A stretch of 64,000 nucleotides of DNA. It comes from Aradus depressus. Taxonomy: Eukaryota; Arthropoda; Insecta; Hemiptera; Aradidae. The DNA lies in assembly GCA_963662175.1 (NCBI GenBank), contig OY759216.1, positions 54,329,087 to 54,393,086 of the forward strand, in the 5' to 3' direction. Positions 57,601 to 64,000 of the stretch are shown piece by piece. How positions within the stretch are numbered: position 1 is the stretch's first letter; every line of letters starts with the position of its first letter. The notes beneath the pieces are model-generated. The model searched no databases. It was not told the origin of the DNA and saw nothing but the letters and a program-made list of their open reading frames with translations. A program made the translations under genes and the position numbers.

Positions 57601-58437
57601 ATTTATAGGCTGAATTTTGACAAGGAGAGGAGTGCTCGGCTTACAATGGTCAAGAAATGGAGGAAATCACTGGAGTCTCCAAATTGATGTAAAGTATTGG
57701 TTCCACAGAAACTGCAACTTTCTGGTTTCATTTCGGTAAAGAGGAAGTGCTCAGCTTTTCGCCAAGTGGGAGAAAATAACAGCGCAATCAGATAACGCAG
57801 GTGAATCGCTCTTGTGAATAACCAAAGGCTAAGCGGAACTACCTATAACTATATCGGCTCCAAGCGGAACTGCCTATTACTATATAGGCCCCGCTCAACT
57901 GCAATTAGCAACTCTTTAAAGAAGAACAGGGCATTTTCGAAATATTGTTTTCTATTTTTTTTTTTTAATTTGCTATCGCTTTACCGAAAAGTTTGAATGT
58001 AAAAAACCTTCAATTTCACTTGGGATATGTAGCGTTTCCAACATCACTTCACATCTTGTGAAGAATGGATCAGGAACAAGACCTATTCTATGGGGTGGCT
58101 AGACCATCGCTCTTCTCAATGTCTTCGGTGCTGATCGAAAAGAACTGTTTTTCTACCAATAATCAATATTAACAAAAATATATATAACATGACTTTCTTA
58201 AAATCACTACATTTTTACGGATCACTACCCACTCTCCTTTCCTTAAAAATTCATTTCCCTGGATATAATTATATATAATATTTCAAACTGGTATCTTTGC
58301 TTCATTGTAGGTTAAGTCTATTTCTGAAAGTGACTTTCTTATACCCAATAATGCCAATTGAAATGAGGGAAAATTAAACTTTAGAAAGATAAGGGAAAGG
58401 GAGAGGGGGTGATCCAGAAAAGATCCAGAGTTGAAAC

Positions 58438-58660
58438 AACCAAGAGCACGCCGTCCTTCGGATGGTACGTTAAGCGATGGTCCCAGTACGATGTCAGCCG
58501 TTAAGATCCCTGCTCTAGGTGAATAAACCTAAGTAGGCACAATTTATTAGGACTACCACAGTGGAGTCAGGCTCGTATCCACCAGAGCGACGAAAGAGCG
58601 CTCTGGTAGTAGGCGATATGACCTCATAGTTAAAGCCCAGGCATGAGTAACAATAACTCT
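58438..58660 (+). mobile_element. SINE, 5'-truncated
   Basis: AGCACGCCGTCCTTCGGATG to GCCCAGGCATGAGTAAC, with a small internal deletion. Confidence 0.88.
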
Positions 58661-58944
58661 GATATTGACACGATTACTACAGATATAAGAATATGAAACG
58701 TGTGATATTATAGTTGTCTGAAGATAAAGTTGTCTGAAGTCAGTCAGTTAGTGCTAACTCACGGGGTATTGGCCTGACAAGATGGTCTATTGTTGGTCAA
58801 ACCAGTGACACTGTCCAAATATTAGACAAGATCGGTAGATGTTCTTGTAGGAGAAACGTTCTAAGAACCAAATAATAGCAACAAGGAGTAGTGGACTAAT
58901 GGCTCGTACTGGGTCAACTCCACAATCGTTCCTCTATCTAAGTA

Positions 58945-59566
58945 CAGTCAAAACCTTGTATAACGGACGTCGGGTGTAACGACGTACCGTCTATAACGAC
59001 GAAATCCCAATAAAAAGTTTGGTTCGCCATTTACAAATTACAGGTAAAATATCCCTTATTACGACAGTGAATATAACGTAACGCTAGTTTAGACAACTTG
59101 GAAAATTAAAAGTCGTCTATAAAGACGGACAGAATGTAAACAAAACATCAACTAAGAGTTAATTGGATACATAATTGTTTCGAGACCTATGAAGTCAGTT
59201 CAAAGAATCATAAAAAAACGTAATGGGTTTATTAAAAACTTTATTTTCAACTACCCTCAGTTGTTTGTGTTTACTAGAAGTGTCAACATGACGTGTAAAA
59301 GAAAATCTTTGACCATCGAAGAAAAAGCGAACATCATTTGGCGGCTGAAGAGGGTGAATCAAATTATACTTTATCAAAAGAATGTTTCCCACTCAAAAAT
59401 TTCTACCGTGTGGGCCAATAAAGAATATTCGGACCCAACATACTGATTTAAACAATGCTTTGCTGCAATGGTTTAAGGCTCATCGAAAGAAATACATTTC
59501 TATTTGCCCGATTTTACTTACAAAAGCTCGAGAATTTTCAGTTCTGCTGAAAAAAGAATTCAAACC
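58945..59566 (+). mobile_element. Tigger/pogo-type transposon remnant
   Basis: Starts TA|CAGTCAAAACCTTGTATAAC, with several ATAACGAC words, as in pogo/Tigger ends. The coding part (59288 onward) reads KRKSLTIEEKANIIWRLKR and SHSKISTVWANKE, the CENP-B N-terminal helix-turn-helix, then after a frameshift near 59435 TDLNNALLQWFKAHRKKY and ICPILLTKAREF, the second DNA-binding helix domain. It is cut off at about 59566 by a GGGGAAGT-family repeat, so the DDE domain and 3' end are missing. Confidence 0.8.
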
Positions 59567-60019
59567 TGACGTGAAAACTCAACATAAAATTTCTGACCGA
59601 TCACATAATTTCTCCTATTTTTCGTAGAGCTGGGGAAGTACAAAAAAACTATTTTTAAGACCAAAAAACTTTTTTTTTTTAAAGAAACAGTTAACTATCA
59701 TAAAGAGAAGAAACATTTTTGGTTCTACAGATATTTTTACCATTTCTTTGCTAAAATAAAGTATAAATGATATTTTGAATAATGATAACAAAGATGCATT
59801 TCTCGTTGATTGATGACGCCTTGCCCCCCCCCCCCCCTCCCCTAGCTTCACTCAATTTTGACAAACACAACCCCTAGCAATGAAAAAATTCAGGGATCCT
59901 ATTAGGGCACAATTGGTAGCTTGATTCTCAGTCTTTTTATTTATTTTTCTCCTTTGTGATCCAGCGCGTATTTCCCCTGAGAATTTAATCACCATCTAAT
60001 TTTCTCGAATACAAAAAAA

Positions 60020-60730
60020 AGAGGGGATCAGATGTCGGTGAATCACCGGCAATGTACTTCCCCAGAACGAATTAATCAATTAACTTTTCGCTTCCCCTCC
60101 ACAATCAGTCTACCGGGCTCCTAAATCCTCATACTCAATTTTGTGTCGATAAATTAATTATATCGGCAGTTATGTATTAGAGTTTTTGAACTGAGGCCCC
60201 TTCCCTTCGGCCTATATCGCTGAAATTTGACAGATTATGTCCTCGTTGGGTTTTGACTTTAAATATGAAATTTCATGTCGATACATTCATTACATTGGAG
60301 CTTATTGGGGTTTTTGAGTTGAGCCCCCTCTCATCCCCCCTTCCCTTCTTCCGATTCCGCTGGAAATGTTTTTGAGATAAGCCTCCCCCCCCCCCCTGCC
60401 CTTTGGCAGATTTGGTTGAAAATCAATAGGTGTTGTCATTATCGGGTATTCTCACATATATAATTTCGTCACGATACATTCATTCTATCGGCAGTTATTA
60501 GAGTTTTTAGGCCTCCCCCTAATTTTTCTTTTCCTTAGTCGATTTGGCTGAAAACTGGTTCTGGATTCACATATAATTGTGTGTCAATACATTCATTCTA
60601 TCGGGAGTTATCGTGTTCACAGATACTCAGACAGTTTTTTTTTTTTAAACTCGAATCTAGATGTCAGAAAACATGAAATTCTGTTGAAGACTCCGGATCG
60701 AAATTTCGACCGATTACATAACTTCCATAC
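60020..60730. repeat. GGGGAAGT-family copy, long
   Basis: CACCGGCAATGTACTTCCCC, four diverged internal modules in reverse orientation, then CGACCGATTACATAACTTCC. Confidence 0.7.
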
Positions 60731-60922
60731 ATAACATAAACGAGATGACTCAAAAATTGTGCTTATTTTAACATAAAGCTATCATACAACAAGATAAAAT
60801 TGCATTAATAATTGAGTTAATAAGTAGCAACGGCTGATGAAGCTGGCAGCCCGAAGTGTGCCATGCAGGGAATCCTAGGAACTAACTTATTGCGTATGCC
60901 TGTCAATCATAAAGAGAGAGAA

Positions 60923-61192
60923 GTGAGCTCAAGATCTCGGGTTCGAAACCCAGACGAGGCCTTTAGGTTTTTCTATCTGAGAGGTAAAAAAGAACCTTGA
61001 GCACACCGTCCTTCGGATTTGACTTCAAGTGATGTTCCCGAGCCTGTATACCATAGACTAACTAAACTTGGATAGGCAACATATAGCACCACAGTAGAGT
61101 CTAGCTCAAAACCAGAGCGAGGACAGCGCGCTTTGGTAGCAGACGTTGTAATCTCGTAGTTATAGCTGGGGCATGAATCACAATAACTGAGA
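60923..61192 (+). mobile_element. SINE, diverged
   Basis: Box B GGGTTCGAAACCC, core ACCGTCCTTCGGATTTGACT, tail GGGGCATGAATCACAATAAC. Confidence 0.85.
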
Positions 61193-61624
61193 GGAGAAAA
61201 AAAAAATAGTTTGTGAGACACAGACGGATGGACAGACAACCATTTTAATAAGGTTTCTCGTTCCTAACAATAATTGTTATTATTATTAACAATTATTGTA
61301 GTTTATAAGATAGAAATACGGGAAATGTAACACATTATAGATCAGTAAACCTCGTCCTGGTTGATCTTACTTAGGTACCAGTATCCTCAAAAAGTATTGA
61401 CTTCTATTATGAACTTGTTAGTAGTTTATTTCAAGTATTCATTGTTAATCTAGAATGACCTGGGGCAAGTTCCATTTTGTAAATTCAACATTCAAATTTA
61501 CCATTGTTCATTGTTGGATATTTTTTAAAAATTGAACTTTGATACACATATGTTTAATTTCATTCAAAAAACGATTGCTGACTGTTTTTTTTTGTTTTTT
61601 TGTTTCTTTCATATTTTTTAATGT

Positions 61625-61960
61625 TAGTTATTGTGACTCGTGGCCGGGCTTTAACTACGAAGAAATATCACCTACTACTAGAGCATTCATCGTACATGCT
61701 CACCTAAGTGTCTCGGCTGGGTTTCGAACCCGCAATCTTGAGTTCAGTAGGCTAGCACCCTACCTCTGAACTACCAGCGCCCTCTATTTTAATGTTAGTT
61801 ATTGTGACTCGTGGCCGGGCTTTAACTACGAAGAAATATCACCTACTACTAGAGCATTCATCGTACATGCTCACCTAAGTGTCTCGGCTGGGTTTCGAAC
61901 CCGCAATCTTGAGTTCAGTAGGCTAGCACGCTACCTCTGAACTACCAGCGCCCTCTATTT
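61625..61960 (-). mobile_element. Tandemly duplicated truncated SINE (2 x 170 bp)
   Basis: The same shortened SINE (tail joined to head, body deleted) occurs twice in direct repeat, copies starting at about 61622 and 61792, with flanking TTTTAATGTTA included and only about one difference (CACCCTACC versus CACGCTACC). Confidence 0.93.
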
Positions 61961-61962
61961 TA

Positions 61963-62486
61963 ATGTTATTATTCAATTAAACAATTGTTTTAGATCAAGT
62001 TATCACTTGTACATTTGCCAGACAGTTCAAGTTCAGTTAAAATATGACCAATAATAATTCATAGAATGTTCTAGGCTTCATAAATTCTATTTATATCGGA
62101 TAAGAGAGATTAGCTGTTTTATGGATTGTTTTAGTGTCGCGTGACCAGTTAGTTAAGATGTAAATAGTTGCTTTCAGTGTTTAGCTGATTCAGCTTTCTA
62201 GTTTTTGGATGTGAATTGATTCTTTAAAATATGTCTTGTTTCTGTTGAACTGAAGTGAGTTCGTCAGGTTTTCTTTTAGTACAAGAGTACGGCCGTGTCA
62301 CTGAGCATGTACCTTTAAGTGTAAATTAATGTACCATGAAAATAGTGAATAAAGAGTTAATAGTGTGGATTAGTTTATTAAGTCGAAAGTAGACTCGGAG
62401 GTAAAACTAATCTTGGGATAGAAATGAGCGTTTTGTTATGAAAGAAATGCAAGTCGGGTACCCAAAAATTCTTCTGTCTAGCAGTG
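61963..62486 (+). repeat. Possible solo LTR / retroelement end
   Basis: Begins TGTTATTATTCAATT, has TATATCGGATAAG, AATAAAGAG and ends TCTGTCTAGCA followed by GTGCTGGCGACTACACAGAG, a layout like LTR plus primer-binding region. Its first 150 bp recur at 33098-33290. No second LTR or pol sequence was found, so this is tentative. Confidence 0.4.
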
Positions 62487-62904
62487 CTGGCGACTACACA
62501 GAGAATTAAGTTAGCCGTGGTAATCCATTTAGATATAAGCGGCGCTGCTCGTCCGTACGAGCCCCGGCACAGTCCCTCTTTAACCCTTCGTTATTAAATT
62601 ACTTGAGCAGACCTACTGAAAAATTAGATTAATAAAAGAGTCCTTAATCTAGGCATTTAAATGAATGTTGGGCAAGTGACCGTGGAGTTAGCAGCCGAGA
62701 TTTGAGAAGCAGTGTCTGGAGAGGTGCGAGCTTCGGGACCCCTTATAAGACACTGTCTGTTCAATAGACACCTACGGAGTCAAGGGCAGTCCCACCTGTG
62801 ACAGGTGTGGAGAAGAGTGAGACTGGAGCTAACTTCCTGTGTAGATGCCGTGGATACGCTAGGACAAAATTATACATTTCTTTGGAAACTTAGTAGTAAG
62901 ATGA

Positions 62905-62975
62905 CAGGAGGAAACCCAGCGCTTCCATGGAAGACAGGAGCATTGAATGCTTAGTTCCCTAGGTGCACTAGTCTT
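62905..62975 (+). repeat. Alternative SINE-tail sequence
   Basis: CGCTTCCATGGAAGACAGG and TTAGTTCCCTAGGTGCAC match 3887-3945, and in reverse the tails at 17474 and 21389. Confidence 0.6.
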
Positions 62976-63251
62976 CACCAAGTATATTTAATTCTGGATA
63001 AGAAAACCTAATACTATTCCAGATTATCACTATTGTAACACCAAATAAAAGGGGTATCATAACCGGAAGTTTAAAGAACAGTTCTCAGGGTTCCTTACCC
63101 AAAAAGTACAACCGGAACCATATCTGTCTGCCTACCAGAGCCTTCTAGATCCTAAACTGTAATATTTCAGTAAATTATGTAAACTGATGACACTAATCCA
63201 GACAAATTATAATTACAATTCAAACATCCTAGTAACTGCCGATTATATATG

Positions 63252-63566
63252 ATTATTATGACTCATGCCCGGGCTTTAACTACGAGGTCATATCGCCTAC
63301 TACCAGAGAGCTCTTTCGTCACTCTGGTGGACATGAGCCCGACTCTACTGTGGGAGTCCTAAATTTTGCCTACCCTAAATTTTTATTCACCTAGGGCACG
63401 GACCATTAACGAGTGCCTGACATCGTACAGACTCTGGACCAGGACGGCGTGCTTAAGTTTATTTTACTTCCCAGATAAAATAAACTAAGGGCCTCGGTCG
63501 GGTTTCGAACTCACGGTCTTGAGCTCAGAAGACAAGCACGCATACCACTGAGCTACCGGCGCCCTC
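63252..63566 (-). mobile_element. tRNA-derived SINE, near full length
   Basis: Intact tail and head (box B GGGTTTCGAAC, AGCTACCGGCGCCCTC on the plus strand), with a deletion of about 30 bp in the core around 63440. Confidence 0.93.
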
Positions 63567-64000
63567 GAAAATAACTGACAATGTAATGAATTCATCTAAA
63601 TAAAATTTAATATGAGGATTTAGGAGCTCCAATGTAAGTCAACTGTTGAATGAAAAGTTGAATAATTCGTTCTAGAGCAGTACATTGCCAGTGATTCACC
63701 GACGATTTTTTTTTTTTTTCATTTTTGGAAGCAGGGTCTCAGAAAAAATGAAATTCAAGGGAAAACTCGAATTAGAATTCCTGACTGATTACATAACTTA
63801 CCCTATACTGCGCCTCTTGCTTTGGACCTTTCTTTCTTTCTTCACAGCTTGTCTCATTAGCCCTTATAGCTCGCCACTAGCGCTAAGTAACGAAGTCGTC
63901 TCCTAATGAAATAAAGTAGTGTGTTTTGAAGAGGTGTGCAGGGTACAGACATCCTTGTGTAACTATTTCTATGTATGTACATTGTGTTAGCTGAGACGGG

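Overview
The window looks like a repeat-rich, AT-rich animal genome, most likely an arthropod and plausibly a hemipteran-type insect. It holds interrupted genes with GT-AG introns, a protein very close to insect Arrowhead, tRNA-derived SINEs whose tails carry TTAGG/CCTAA-like telomeric pentamers, Penelope-like elements, and many hAT/Tigger-type DNA transposon remains. The species is inferred, not read.

Two real genes can be reconstructed exon by exon. On the + strand, positions 567-14673 carry eight phase-compatible exons of a PLD3/PLD4-type phospholipase D family protein, with both HKD motifs intact and a clean stop. Its 5' end (cytoplasmic tail and membrane anchor) is not found. On the - strand, positions 25611-35941 carry the last four exons of an Arrowhead (Lhx6/8-type) LIM-homeobox gene: second LIM domain, homeodomain, a conserved RHINL/TYSF block and a conserved DELSQ C-terminus. 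No exon for the first LIM domain was found upstream. If it lies beyond 64000, the right-hand 28 kb (35942-64000) is one Arrowhead intron. The two genes are convergent, about 11 kb apart.

Everything else is mostly mobile DNA. Between the genes sits a 2.4 kb transposon (14974-17390) with ~335-bp inverted ends and two overlapping ORFs: an N-terminal double zinc-binding module and a C-terminal TSO1/CXC-like cysteine-rich domain, probably the two ends of one transposase-like protein with its middle deleted. One tRNA-derived SINE family occurs in about 25 copies on both strands. A second, ubiquitous family carries GGGGAAGT hairpin ends. Other elements are a Penelope-like fragment with GIY-YIG coding sequence and hammerhead-like motifs, a 948-bp hAT-like foldback nested inside another inverted-repeat element, a 528-bp hAT MITE, a Tigger remnant and a possible LTR.

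Tandem arrays are prominent: 16 identical 68-bp units in the last PLD intron, about 14 units of 56 bp in the Arrowhead intron, and several shorter duplications. Two pure poly-A tracts (83 and 60 bases) also occur, one clearly the tail of a non-LTR retroelement. The two genes have unrelated roles (lysosomal nucleic acid/lipid metabolism and developmental transcription control); their proximity says nothing about shared function.
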